This document shows, one piece after another, positions 26,944-36,010 of a stretch of DNA of 64,000 bases. Source of the DNA: Halegenticoccus soli (GTDB lineage Archaea > Halobacteriota > Halobacteria > Halobacteriales > Haloferacaceae); the NCBI RefSeq assembly GCF_002844195.1, contig NZ_PEND01000004.1, forward strand, positions 434,001 to 498,000. Reading direction: 5' to 3'. Below the pieces are notes generated by a model, which did no database searches, was not told where the DNA came from, and saw only the letters and a list, made by a program, of their open reading frames with translations. Each line of letters opens with the position of its first letter. The first letter of the stretch is position 1. The position numbers and the translations under genes are program-made.

Positions 26944-28472
26944 TCATCGAAGCACTCATCGCGTACACGTTCGTCGCCGCGCTGGCGACGTTCCTCGCCC
27001 CCGACGAGCGGGCCGGACAGGTGGCGTTCCTGCTCAGCCTGGTTCCGGTCGTCGGGAGCCTCTACATGTGGGGACAGTACGACGCGACGGGCAACGCCCT
27101 GCTCGGGGGCGACCTCGCGTTCGAGACGACGATCGAGTGGCTGCGCGTCGCCGGGTACACGCTGTCGTGGCACGTCGGCGTCGACGGCATCAGCATGCCG
27201 CTCATCGTGCTGACGACGGTTCTCACGACGCTGTCCATCGTCAGCGCGTGGACGCCCATCACCGACCGCGCCTCGCAGTTCTACGGCCTCATGCTGTTCA
27301 TGGAGGCGAACCTCCTCGGCGTGTTCACCGCGCTCGACTTCTTCCTGTGGTTCGTCTTCTGGGAGGCCGTGCTCGTCCCGATGTACTTCCTCATCGGGGT
27401 CTGGGGCGGCCCGCGGCGCAAGTACGCCGCGATCAAGTTCTTCGTCTACACGAACGTCGCGTCGCTCGTGATGTTCATCGGCTTCATCGCGCTCGTGTTC
27501 GGCCTGGGCGATTCGGTCTCGTCGCTCAGCTTGCCCGAGATCGCGCAGGCGCTCCGCCAGGAGGGCACCCTCGGGCAGTTCGGCGCGCTCACGCCCGAGG
27601 CGCTGCGCGCCGTCGCCTTCGCGGCGATGTTCTTCGGGTTCGGCGTGAAGGTGCCGATCGTCCCAGTCCACACGTGGCTGCCGGACGCCCACGTCGAGGC
27701 CCCGACCCCGGTGTCCGTGATGCTGGCCGGCGTCCTCCTGAAGATGGGGACGTACGCGCTGCTCCGGTTCAACTTCACGATGCTGCCGGACGTGGCGCAG
27801 ACGTACGCGGTCCCCATCGCGGCCATCGCGGTGATAAGCGTCATCTACGGCGCGTTCCTCGCGATGGCCCAGCAGGACCTGAAACGCATCGTCGCGTACT
27901 CCTCCGTGTCGTCGATGGGGTACGTGATCCTCGGCCTCATCGCATACACCGAGTACGGCGTCGGCGGCGCGACCTTCCAGATGGTCGCCCACGGCCTCAT
28001 CTCGGGGCTGCTGTTCATGACGGTCGGCGTCATCTACAACGCCACGCACACCCGGATGGTCGGCGACATGTCCGGCCTCGCCGACCGGATGCCGATCACG
28101 TCGGGGATCCTCGTCGCCGGCGCGTTCGGCTACATGGGCCTGCCGCTCATGGCCGGCTTCGCCGCGGAGTTCTTCATCTTCGTCGGCTCGTTCGAGTCGG
28201 CGGTGCTCCCGTTCGCGCCCGTCTTCACGGCGGCCGCGATGTTCGGCATCGTCATCGTGGCGGGGTACTTCCTCTTCGCGATGCAGCGGACGCTGTTCGG
28301 CCCGTTCCGGCTCGAAACGGACTACGAGATCACGTCCGCGCCGGTACACGACACGCTGCCGCTCGCGGTGCTGCTCCTCTGTATCATCGCGCTCGGCGTC
28401 GCGCCGGAGCTGTTCTTCGGCATGATCACCGACGCGGTCACTCCGATCCTTAACGCGGGAGGTGGATTCTGA
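26940..28472 (+). CDS. nuoM: NADH-quinone oxidoreductase subunit M
   Basis: Second antiporter-like subunit, 510 residues and about fourteen helices. Motifs are WHVGVDGISMPLIVLTT, FFLWFVFWEAVLVPMYFLIG with the essential Glu, KVPIVPVHTWLPDAHVEAPTPVSVMLAGVLLKMGTYAL, and KRIVAYSSVSSMGYVILG. It starts at ATG 26940, overlapping the nuoL stop. A TTG three codons earlier is in frame but unlikely. It overlaps nuoN by one base. Confidence 0.96.
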
Positions 28473-29986
28473 TGTTGCTCCAGACGCAGCTTCCGCAGTG
28501 GACGGCGCTCGGACCCGCCCTCATCCTGGCGATCACGGCGCTCGTCCTCTTCGTCATCGACAGCGTCGACCCCGATTCGACCGACAGCGCCCTGCTCGCC
28601 GGCGTCTCCGTCGTCGGCACGCTCGCCGCGCTCGGCGTGGCCGCCTGGTTCCTCGCGGCCGGGACCGGGCAGGTCGGCACCGGCGGCGAGATCACCCTGT
28701 TCCGCGACGCGCTCGTCGTCGACGGGATGAGCCTGTTCTTCACGGCCATCTTCACGAGCGTCGCGGCGATGGTGTTCGTCGCCAGCTACGACTACCTCAA
28801 GGACCGGCCCGACCAGGCGGAGTTCTACTCGCTCGTGCTCCTCGCCACGACGGGCATGGCGCTGCTCGCGAGCTCGAACAGCCTCGCGACGGCGTTCATC
28901 AGCCTCGAACTCACCTCGTTGCCCTCGTACGCGCTCGTCGCGTACCTCAAGCGCAACCGCGGCAGCGTCGAGGCGGGGCTGAAGTACTTCCTCATCGGCG
29001 CGCTCTCGTCGTCGGTGTTCGTCTTCGGCATCAGCCTCGTGTACGCGGTCACCGGCTCGCTGCTCTTCTCGGACGTCGCGTCCGCGCTGGGCGACCTCGA
29101 TCAGAGCTTCCGGGGCGTCGCCGGCATCGGCGTGCTGATGATCGCCGGCGGCTTCGCGTTCAAGACCGCCTCCGTCCCGTTCCACTTCTGGGCGCCGGAG
29201 GCGTACGAGGGCGCGCCCGCGCCCGTGAGCGCCTTCCTGTCGTCGGCGTCGAAGGCCGCCGGGTTCGCCGTGGCGTTCCGCGTGTTCGTCGAGGCGTTCC
29301 CCATCGCCACCGCCGTCGACCTCGGCATCGACTGGGTGCTCGCCTTCGGGATCCTCGCGGTCGTGACGATGACGCTCGGCAACTTCGCCGCGGCGACCCA
29401 GGAGAACGTAAAGCGGATGCTGGCGTACTCCAGCATCGGCCACGCCGGCTACGTGCTCATCGGCCTCGCGGCGCTGTCGGCCGGCGCGGCGACGAACGGC
29501 GACGTGCTCGGCGCGAGCATGGCGCACCTGCTCGTCTACGGATTCATGAACACCGGCGCGTTCCTGTTCGTCGCGCTCGTCGAACACTGGGGCGTCGGGC
29601 GGACCTTCGAGGACTACAACGGCCTCGCCGAGCGGGCCCCGATGGCCTGCGCGGCCATGACGGTGTTCATGTTCAGCCTCGCGGGCCTGCCGCCGTTCGG
29701 CGGGTTCTTCTCGAAGTACTTCCTGTTCGCCAGCGCCATCGGCGCGGGCTTCTGGTGGCTCGCCGCGTTCGGCGCGCTCAACAGCGCCCTGTCGCTGTTC
29801 TACTACTCCCGCGTCGTCAAGGCGATGTGGATCGAGGAGTCGGACGGGTCGTTCGAGCTCACGAGCCGGCCGATCGGCCTGTACGCGGCCATCATGGTCG
29901 CCGCGGTCGGGACGCTCGTGCTCCTGCCGGGCTTCGGTCCGGTGATCGAGACGGCCCAGACCGTCGCCGCCGCGCTGTTCGGCTGA
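28472..29986 (+). CDS. nuoN: NADH-quinone oxidoreductase subunit N
   Basis: Third antiporter-like subunit, 504 residues. Motifs are LVVDGMSLFFTAIFTSVAAMVFVASYDYL, FISLELTSLPSYALVAY, the amphipathic FHFWAPEAYEGAPAPVSAFLSSASKAAGFA, and KRMLAYSSIGHAGYVLIGL. It is the last gene of the nuo cluster. The following gene is convergent, 39 bases away, with no obvious hairpin terminator. Confidence 0.95.
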   Translation: MLLQTQLPQWTALGPALILAITALVLFVIDSVDPDSTDSALLAGVSVVGTLAALGVAAWFLAAGTGQVGTGGEITLFRDALVVDGMSLFFTAIFTSVAAMVFVASYDYLKDRPDQAEFYSLVLLATTGMALLASSNSLATAFISLELTSLPSYALVAYLKRNRGSVEAGLKYFLIGALSSSVFVFGISLVYAVTGSLLFSDVASALGDLDQSFRGVAGIGVLMIAGGFAFKTASVPFHFWAPEAYEGAPAPVSAFLSSASKAAGFAVAFRVFVEAFPIATAVDLGIDWVLAFGILAVVTMTLGNFAAATQENVKRMLAYSSIGHAGYVLIGLAALSAGAATNGDVLGASMAHLLVYGFMNTGAFLFVALVEHWGVGRTFEDYNGLAERAPMACAAMTVFMFSLAGLPPFGGFFSKYFLFASAIGAGFWWLAAFGALNSALSLFYYSRVVKAMWIEESDGSFELTSRPIGLYAAIMVAAVGTLVLLPGFGPVIETAQTVAAALFG

Positions 29987-30025
29987 ACCGCCGGTTCTCC
30001 TCCTCGTTTCCGCTCGGACGGACGC

Positions 30026-30403
30026 TCAGTCGATCATCTCGACGAGCGCCGACGCCACCTCGTCGGAGCGGCGCATCGTCAGCCCGTCGGTCGTGACGAA
30101 CACCCCGGCGTCGTCGCTGGTGATCCGCGTGACGTACCCGTTCTCGAACGACCGTACGGTGTGTTCGTACTCGCCCAGTTCCGACCCCCGGTAGGCGGTC
30201 TGCGCGCGGAAGCCCAGCGTCTCGTGCTCGACGAAGCCCGCGAGGTCCGCGTCCGCCTCCAGATCGGATCGGAGGTAGACCTGCTCGTACGCTTCGGGGG
30301 TGAAGTACGTGATGCTCCGGAGGCTGTCGCCGACGATCGTCCGACACGCCCGCTGGAGGCTGTCGGCGAACTCGTCGCTAACGAGGTCGTCCCGTTCGTC
30401 CAT
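30026..30403 (-). CDS. Conserved haloarchaeal small protein of unknown function
   Basis: A soluble acidic protein of 125 residues. It begins MDERDDLVSDEFADSLQRACRTIVGDSLRSITYF and has alternating strands (EHETLGFRAQTAYRGSE, EHTVRSFENGYVTRITSDDAGVFVTTDGL) and a C-terminal helix. Similar proteins occur widely in haloarchaea; I do not know a function. I use ATG 30403. The frame extends 13 codons further, past the probable TATA box (AATTATGC, about 30430-30437 on -). It is divergent from the DHH gene. Confidence 0.75.
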   Translation of the reverse strand: MDERDDLVSDEFADSLQRACRTIVGDSLRSITYFTPEAYEQVYLRSDLEADADLAGFVEHETLGFRAQTAYRGSELGEYEHTVRSFENGYVTRITSDDAGVFVTTDGLTMRRSDEVASALVEMID

Positions 30404-30520
30404 AGATGACACACGACACGAACCACGTCGGCATAATTCCATCGGCCCGCATCGGTCAAATCGGACGCCGACACGGTCACGCGGACGTGACGGTAGGGTT
30501 TTCCGTCGCGGGGGCCACGA

Positions 30521-30534
30521 TTACCGTATGGTAA
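30521..30534. promoter_or_regulatory. Inverted repeat across the start codon of the DHH gene
   Basis: TTACC-GTAT-GGTAA overlaps the ATG at 30528-30530. Five-base arms over four bases may be an operator or chance; no protein can be assigned. Confidence 0.3.
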
Positions 30535-31994
30535 ACCGGCTGGTGCTCGGCTGCGGGCCAGTTGGGCGCGACATCGTCGAGCACGCCGTCGAGCAACCCG
30601 GCGACGTGCGCGTGCTCACGCGGGAACGAAGCTGGGTTACCGCCCTTCGGGAGGAGGGGATCAACGCGATCGAGGGCGACCCGACCGACCCCGGAAACTA
30701 CCCCGAATCGGCGGAGGTGATCGTCCTGGCGAGCGAACGTCCGGACCGGAACCTCGCGGCGGGGCGAGTCGCTCGCGAGCACTTCCCCCGCGCCCTCGTC
30801 GTCGCCTACACCGGCGTCGGCGCGGACGAGGAGGCGAAGGCCGGCCTCGCGGGCATCGCGGACCGCATCGTCGACCCCGAGGCGGCGCTCGTCGACGCGT
30901 TTCTCGGAGCCGTCGTTCGGAGCCCGGCCGTCGAGTTGCGCCGACTGTTCGGCGTGCTGCGCGACCTCGACGGTCCCCTCGCCGTCGTCACGCACGACAA
31001 CCCGGACCCGGACGCCATCGCCAGCGCGCTCGCGCTCGCCCGCCTCGCGGGATCGGTCGGCGTCGACGCCGACGTCTGTTACTTCGGCGAGATCTCCCAC
31101 CAGCAGAACCGCGCGCTCGTCAACCTCCTCGATCTGGACCTCAGGAACCTCGAACGCGGCGACGCGCTCGACGAGTACGGCGGGATCGCGCTCGTCGACC
31201 ACTCGCGGCCCGGGGTGAACGACGGACTGTCCGGCGACACGCTCGTGGACGTGGTGATCGACCACCACCCGCCGCGCGCGCCGGTGGAGGCGCGGTTCGT
31301 CGACCTCCGGAGCGACGTGGGCGCGACGAGCACGCTCCTCACCGACTACTACGAGCGGCTCGGGATCGATCCGGACCCGACGGTCGCGACGGCGCTCCTG
31401 TACGGCATCCGCGTCGACACGAAGGACTTCGCCCGCGAGGTCTCGGCGACCGACTTCGAAGCCGCCGCGTTCCTGCTCCCGCACGCGGACGTCGGCGTGC
31501 TCGAACGGGTCGAAACCCCCAGCGTCGGTGCGGAGGTGTTCGAGACGATGGCGCGGGCCATCCGCAACCGCGAGATGCAGGGGTCGGCGCTCGCCACCTG
31601 CGTCGGCCGGATACGGGACCGCGACGCGCTCGCCCAGGCGGCCGACATGCTGCTCGACATGGAGGGCGTGAAGACCGCGCTCGTCTACGGGTTCATGGAG
31701 GGGATGGTGTACGTCTCCGCGCGCGCACGCGGGACGACGATCGACCTCGGCGAGGCCCTGCGGGACGCGTTCGACCAGATCGGCAGCGCCGGCGGCCACG
31801 CCGACATGGCGGGGGCGCAGATCCCGCTCGGTATCCTGGGCGACGTCGAGGACGACTCCGCGGAGTCGCTCGCGGAGATCGTCCGGGACATCATCACCGG
31901 TCGGTTCTTCGAGACCATCCGGACCGCCCCGAGCGCCCCCGACCGGGAGACGAGCGAGGAGCTCGCCTTCGAGTACCCCATCGACGGCGAGTGA
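30528..31994 (+). CDS. TrkA_N-like plus DHH/DHHA1 phosphoesterase
   Basis: A 488-residue two-part protein. Residues about 1-130 form a Rossmann-like TrkA_N domain (LVLGCGPVGRDIVEHA, ending VRVLTRE). The rest is a RecJ/NrnA-type DHH phosphoesterase: VVTHDNPDPDAIASALALARL (motif I), ALVDHSRPG, VVIDHHPPRAPVEA (the DHH motif), and a C-terminal DHHA1 domain with GSAGGHADMAGAQIP. Family members hydrolyse short oligonucleotides, pAp or cyclic dinucleotides with Mn2+. The Rossmann domain may sense a nucleotide. I start at ATG 30528; the long upstream frame (to 30300) is antisense to the neighbouring gene. Confidence 0.88.
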   Translation: MVNRLVLGCGPVGRDIVEHAVEQPGDVRVLTRERSWVTALREEGINAIEGDPTDPGNYPESAEVIVLASERPDRNLAAGRVAREHFPRALVVAYTGVGADEEAKAGLAGIADRIVDPEAALVDAFLGAVVRSPAVELRRLFGVLRDLDGPLAVVTHDNPDPDAIASALALARLAGSVGVDADVCYFGEISHQQNRALVNLLDLDLRNLERGDALDEYGGIALVDHSRPGVNDGLSGDTLVDVVIDHHPPRAPVEARFVDLRSDVGATSTLLTDYYERLGIDPDPTVATALLYGIRVDTKDFAREVSATDFEAAAFLLPHADVGVLERVETPSVGAEVFETMARAIRNREMQGSALATCVGRIRDRDALAQAADMLLDMEGVKTALVYGFMEGMVYVSARARGTTIDLGEALRDAFDQIGSAGGHADMAGAQIPLGILGDVEDDSAESLAEIVRDIITGRFFETIRTAPSAPDRETSEELAFEYPIDGE

Positions 31995-32070
31995 ATCGAG
32001 TTCGACGCCTTCCTTCCGGCGGTTCGCCTGGCGGAGCGACGATCGTCCGCCCGAACGAACAGTCAGCACG

Positions 32071-32077
32071 CTTTTAG
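32071..32077 (+). promoter_or_regulatory. TATA box for the CBS-ParB gene
   Basis: CTTTTAG is centred 27 bases before the ATG at 32101, predicting a leaderless transcript. Confidence 0.55.
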
Positions 32078-32100
32078 CCGCCGTCGACGTACCGCCCGCC

Positions 32101-32883
32101 ATGAGCGGGAAGGCCACCGTGAAAGAGTACATGACCAAGGACGTGGCGACCGTCTCCCCCGACGACACCGTCGCCACCGTGGCCCGGCGCATCGCCGAGA
32201 GCGACGGTCACAACGGCTTTCCCGTCTGTCAGGGCCGCAAGGTCGAGGGGTTCGTCACCGCGCGGGACCTGCTTCTCGCCGACGACGACGCGCCCATCTT
32301 CACCGTGATGACCGACGACATCATCGTCGCCCACCCGGAGATGAAAGTGACGGACGCGGCGCGGGTCATCCTCCGGTCCGGCATCCAGAAGCTCCCGGTC
32401 GTCGACGACGCCGGCAACCTCGTCGGGATCATCAGCAACACCGACGTGGTCCGGAGCCAGATCGAGCGCGTCACGCCCGAGAAGGTGGGGAAGCTCATGC
32501 GGACGCTCGAACAGATCCACGACACCCGGGTGACCCAGGAGCGCCGGAAGGTCGATCTCGACCGGCTGATCCCCACGCAGGGGCGCGTCTACGCCGACGA
32601 ACTGGAGGGCCGACGGTACGAACTCGAACGGGGGCTGGCGGAGCCGCTCGTCGTCATCGACAACGCCGGGACGCTGCTGCTCGCCGACGGCCACCACCGC
32701 GTGATGGCGGCGCACAGCCTCGGCGTCGAGGAAATGGACGCCTACGTCATCGTCGTCGAGGAGGGCGTCGAGCTCGGCATGCAGCGCACCGCCGAAAAGG
32801 AGGGGCTGAACTCCATCGGGGACATCGCCGTGGTCGACTACGCCCGCCACCCGCTCGTGGAGACGATCGAGCGGTTGCAGTAG
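32101..32883 (+). CDS. CBS-domain protein with ParB/Srx-like domain (possible free-serine kinase)
   Basis: A 260-residue fusion. Two CBS motifs come first (residues about 8-60, VKEYMTKDVATVSPDDTVATVARRI; about 65-125, MTDDIIVAHPEMKVTDAARVILRSGIQKLPVVDDAGNLVGIISNTDVV). A ParB/sulfiredoxin-like domain follows at about 145-240: VDLDRLIPTQGRVYADELEGR, then LLLADGHHRVMAAHSLG. Such proteins are often labelled ParB. The archaeal free-serine kinase SerK and staphylococcal SbnI have this fold, so phosphorylation of serine for cysteine synthesis is a reasonable guess. CBS domains would add adenylate sensing. DNA partitioning is unlikely because there is no HTH. Confidence 0.75.
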   Translation: MSGKATVKEYMTKDVATVSPDDTVATVARRIAESDGHNGFPVCQGRKVEGFVTARDLLLADDDAPIFTVMTDDIIVAHPEMKVTDAARVILRSGIQKLPVVDDAGNLVGIISNTDVVRSQIERVTPEKVGKLMRTLEQIHDTRVTQERRKVDLDRLIPTQGRVYADELEGRRYELERGLAEPLVVIDNAGTLLLADGHHRVMAAHSLGVEEMDAYVIVVEEGVELGMQRTAEKEGLNSIGDIAVVDYARHPLVETIERLQ

Positions 32884-32979
32884 CCGAGTCGCCGCCGGCT
32901 TCGGTCCGCGGCGCGCGGAGGCGGGCCGGGCGTCGAATCGGCGCGCCGGATCGGAGCGTCGGATCGACGGGTCGCCGGC

Positions 32980-33210
32980 TCACGGCTCCGCATCGTACGC
33001 TTCGCGCCAGGCGGCCGCCAGCGCCGACGCCTCCTCGCGGGTCGCCGCGGTCTCGCGCCTGTACAGCGCCCCCTCCGGGGCCTGAAACAGCCTGTCGAGG
33101 CGGACGACCCACGTCCCGCCTGGCAGTTCGCGCAGCCGAATCGTCGCGTTGCCGTCGGACCGTTCCCACTCCGCGCGAGCGCCGCGGACGTCCCGCTCCG
33201 TCCAGCTCAC
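32980..33210 (-). CDS. Small conserved haloarchaeal protein
   Basis: A 76-residue protein starting at GTG 33210 (VSWTERDVRGARAEWERSDGN). It has a strand-rich centre (ATIRLRELPGGTWVVRLDRLFQAPEGALYRRE) and a C-terminal helix (REEASALAAAWREAYDAEP). It looks like a small globular alpha-beta domain known only from haloarchaea; no function is known to me. The frame continues upstream to 33333, but that part is Arg/Ser-rich and lacks halophilic acidity, so I prefer the GTG. Confidence 0.65.
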   Translation of the reverse strand: MSWTERDVRGARAEWERSDGNATIRLRELPGGTWVVRLDRLFQAPEGALYRRETAATREEASALAAAWREAYDAEP

Positions 33211-33378
33211 GCCGCCGCGTTGGGCGGCCGTCGTCAAGGAGCTGTCCGCTCGGGGCTCGTTCCGGCGGTCGGCGAATCGCCCGTCCCCGGATCGACGCGG
33301 TCGTCTCGCCGACGAGCGACGTGGAGGGGCCACGCTGCCGAGCGACGCCGACGGAGCGTCGTCAAAACCGGGCCGGCC

Positions 33379-33519
33379 TCACGCCCCCGAGAGCGGACCG
33401 GTCGTCGTCCCGCAGGACGGGCACACCGGGTAGCCGAGACGGTCGTAGTCGATCGCCGTCGCCTTGTCCGTCGCGCCGCAGGCGGAACACCTGAAGTACG
33501 ACTCCCCTTCGAGTTCCAT
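33379..33519 (-). CDS. Small zinc-ribbon protein (46 residues)
   Basis: A 46-codon reading frame, MELEGESYFRCSACGATDKA to SCGTTTGPLSGA, with two Cys knuckles: CSAC at residues 11-14 and CPSC at 33-36. The spacing is that of a rubredoxin-like or zinc-ribbon fold. Such tiny CxxC proteins are numerous in haloarchaea, and several affect biofilm or stress behaviour, but this one cannot be assigned. Base composition is like that of neighbouring genes, and the frame ends cleanly. The upstream region is AT-richer (TTAGTTAATAACC at about 33545-33557), a plausible TATA at about 30 bases from the start. Confidence 0.72.
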   Translation of the reverse strand: MELEGESYFRCSACGATDKATAIDYDRLGYPVCPSCGTTTGPLSGA

Positions 33520-33687
33520 GCGCCGACGGTCGCGGCGTCGGACCTTAGTTAATAACCGACAAAGGAGCCGTCCGGCGTCAGTTAACGACTGTCAAAATCG
33601 ATCGAACCGGGCGCGAAACCGGGGAACGGAGGCGCGGCGAGCGGCGGGGCTCTCACCGCCCGCCGTTTCGAGGCGGCGGACGGGGTC

Positions 33688-34482
33688 TCAGTCGCGGAGT
33701 TCGAGCAGCCGCGCGCCGCAGCCGTCGCAGTCGTAGACGATCACCTCGGCGACGTGGCAGCAGGATTCGACCGTCTCGCGCTCGAACGTCGGCGTCCCGT
33801 CGCAGGTCGGACAGAAGGGCAGGAACACGCGGAGCCCGGCGAGGAGCCGTCCCTGCGTCGCCCTGCCGAGCGAGTCCCACTCGGGGATCCGCTCTCGGAG
33901 CAGCGGCGCGGCACCGAGATCGGCGAGCAGGGCCTCCCGCGAGCGCCACCGGGCCGCCTCGCTGCCCCCGTCGGTGACCGCACAGCCGTCCGACCGGATC
34001 TCGATGCCCGGTTTGGTGAGCCCGAGAAGCTCCCCCGCCCGCCGCTCGGGGGCCTCGAGCGCGTCGTCGACGGCCCGCCGCCACTCGCGCTCGAACGCCG
34101 GCGCGACGCGCAGATCGTCCCCCGCCGGTTCCACCGCCCCGACGGCGGTGAGCCGCTCCTCCACGTCGATCTCCGACGGATCGACCGCGTCGACGTCGGC
34201 GGCGGAGGCGGCCGGGTCCTTGCCGAACCACCGCAGGACGCGCGCGGGGAAGTACCGCTTCGTCAGCGCCGGCGTTCCGGGGACGAGATACCCCCGCAGG
34301 TAGATCGCGACCGCGGCGACGAGGGCGAAGGCGACGCCCGCGGCCGGCGAAACGAGTCCGAGCGCGACCGCCCCGACGGCCGTCAGCCCGAGGTTGACGA
34401 TCGTACACGGCAGGCAGCGGTTCTCGCCGGTGTACTCCGGCCGTCGAAGCCGTCCGACCTCGCTTCGGATTGTTTCGATCAT
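33688..34482 (-). CDS. Membrane protein with C-terminal zinc ribbon, unknown function
   Basis: A 264-residue protein starting at ATG 34482 (MIETIRSEVGRLRRPEYTGENRCLPCTIVNLG). Residues about 25-75 form two hydrophobic helices after a CLPC pair. A positively charged YLVPGTPALTKRYFP segment follows. The long acidic cytoplasmic part ends in four paired cysteines (CPTCDG, ESCC, CDGCGARLLEL) arranged as a zinc ribbon. The TGENRCxPC start is typical of a haloarchaeal family without known role. The 41-codon upstream extension to 34605 covers an AT-rich probable promoter and was rejected. Confidence 0.72.
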   Translation of the reverse strand: MIETIRSEVGRLRRPEYTGENRCLPCTIVNLGLTAVGAVALGLVSPAAGVAFALVAAVAIYLRGYLVPGTPALTKRYFPARVLRWFGKDPAASAADVDAVDPSEIDVEERLTAVGAVEPAGDDLRVAPAFEREWRRAVDDALEAPERRAGELLGLTKPGIEIRSDGCAVTDGGSEAARWRSREALLADLGAAPLLRERIPEWDSLGRATQGRLLAGLRVFLPFCPTCDGTPTFERETVESCCHVAEVIVYDCDGCGARLLELRD

Positions 34483-34638
34483 TCGTTCGTTCAAATCGGT
34501 ACATCCGTAATAAATTCTCGCGTCGGCGCGGTCCTCCGGTACCTCGTCGGGGAGGCCGTCCGGAACCGGCCGGTTCCTGACGGCTCCGGACGGCTCCGGC
34601 CGCACCCCGCCACCCGCCGCTCGCCGACAGCGACGCTC

Positions 34639-35979
34639 TCAGTCTCGCACGGCGGCGAGGGGGTCGACGAACCCGGAGCCGTAGTACGCCTTGTCGTAGC
34701 CCGCGGGAACCTCGGCCGCGCGTTCGAGCGCCGATTCGACCTGGTTCGCGTTGTAGCCGGGGTTGACCGACTTCACGAGCGCGGCGGCGCCGGCGACCTG
34801 CGGCGCGGCCATGCTCGTTCCGGCGGCCCAGCTGTAGTCGTACGCCACCCTCGCGACGGTTCCGTCGTCGTCGAATTCGGCCTCGGCGACGGTGCTGAGC
34901 ACGAGGTCGAGGTACCACGGGAGTTCGGACCCGATCGCGTCCAGGTACGCGTCGCCGCCGGGGGCCGCGAGGTCTATGGCGTTCGTCCCGTAGTTCGTGT
35001 AGAAGGCGGGGCTGTGGGCGGGTTCCTCGTCAGCCCCGGCGGCCGCGGCGTCCCACTCGAAGCCGATCGGGCCGGTCGCGCTGACGCTCAGCGCCTGCGC
35101 GGCCTCGTTCGGCAGGCTGACGAGGTTCTTGTCGTGCTGGAGATCGGCGGCGTCGTTGCCGGCGGCGACGACGAGCAGCGTCCCCTCGCGGTTCGCGTAG
35201 GTAGTCGTCCGGTTGAGCGCCTTGCCGTAGAACGAGCCGAGCTCCCGCCGCGGGAGCGGGTACGCGCCCAGGCTCATGTTGGCGACGTCGCAGTCGATCT
35301 CGGCGCTGTAGACGATCGCCGCGAGCACGTCGCCGAAGGTCGCGCCGCCCTCGCGGGAGAACACCCGGCAGTCGACGATCTCCGCCCCCGGCGCGGTTCC
35401 GACGACGCCGGCCCCGTTGCGGTCGTCGGCCGCGACGATCCCGGCGACGTGCGTGCCGTGGTACCCGGCGAACGGGCCGCCCGCGTCGTAGCCGTCGCCG
35501 GTGAAGTCCCGCGAGAGGTCGAGGTTCACCGCGCGTTCGAGGTCCGGGTGACCGGCCGCGACGCCCGAGTCGATGATCGACACGCGCGTTCCCTCGCCCC
35601 GGGTGATCTCGTGGACCTCGGGAATGCGCTGGACCTGTTTGTCCCACTGGAGGTCGTAGAGGGGTTCGTCGGTCGCGCCCCCGGCGGGAACGGCGTCGTT
35701 CGCGTCGGGGTCGTCGAGCCGCAGTTCGAGGTCGGGTTCGAACGACCGGAAGTCCCTCTTCACCGCGCTCGCCCGACCCTCGACGACGGCGAGGTCGACC
35801 GCCGAGAGGTCGTGGATCACCTCGTAGTCGCCGCGCCCCCCGTTCCGGCGGGACGCGCCGCTGGTGTCGACGACGAACCGGTCGGTGCGCTCCGCGGCGG
35901 CGACCGTCGATCCCGCCGCGATTCCCCCGATCACTCCGCCGCTCACCCTGAGAAACGTTCGCCTGGTCTGTCGAGGCAT
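34639..35979 (-). CDS. Tat-exported subtilisin-like serine protease (S8)
   Basis: Secreted halolysin-type protease, 446 residues. The start at ATG 35979 gives the Tat signal MPRQTRRTFLRVSGGVIGGIAAGSTVAAA. A prodomain of about 80 residues follows. The catalytic triad is Asp in VSIIDSGVAAGHPD, His in YHGTHVAGIVAA and Ser in AGTSMAAPQVAGAAAL; the oxyanion Asn is in VVAAGND. It lacks the C-terminal module found in the other large proteases at 48-58 kb. A TATA element (GATTATAC on -, about 36001-36010) sits 27 bases upstream, so the mRNA is leaderless. Confidence 0.92.
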   Translation of the reverse strand: MPRQTRRTFLRVSGGVIGGIAAGSTVAAAERTDRFVVDTSGASRRNGGRGDYEVIHDLSAVDLAVVEGRASAVKRDFRSFEPDLELRLDDPDANDAVPAGGATDEPLYDLQWDKQVQRIPEVHEITRGEGTRVSIIDSGVAAGHPDLERAVNLDLSRDFTGDGYDAGGPFAGYHGTHVAGIVAADDRNGAGVVGTAPGAEIVDCRVFSREGGATFGDVLAAIVYSAEIDCDVANMSLGAYPLPRRELGSFYGKALNRTTTYANREGTLLVVAAGNDAADLQHDKNLVSLPNEAAQALSVSATGPIGFEWDAAAAGADEEPAHSPAFYTNYGTNAIDLAAPGGDAYLDAIGSELPWYLDLVLSTVAEAEFDDDGTVARVAYDYSWAAGTSMAAPQVAGAAALVKSVNPGYNANQVESALERAAEVPAGYDKAYYGSGFVDPLAAVRD

Positions 35980-36000
35980 ACGATACGACAGCGCGTTCAC

Positions 36001-36010
36001 AGTATAATCT
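36001..36010 (-). promoter_or_regulatory. TATA box of the 446-residue subtilase gene
   Basis: AGATTATACT (read on -) is centred 26-27 bases before the ATG at 35979. The surrounding 36000-36065 stretch is markedly AT-richer than the genome. Confidence 0.6.
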
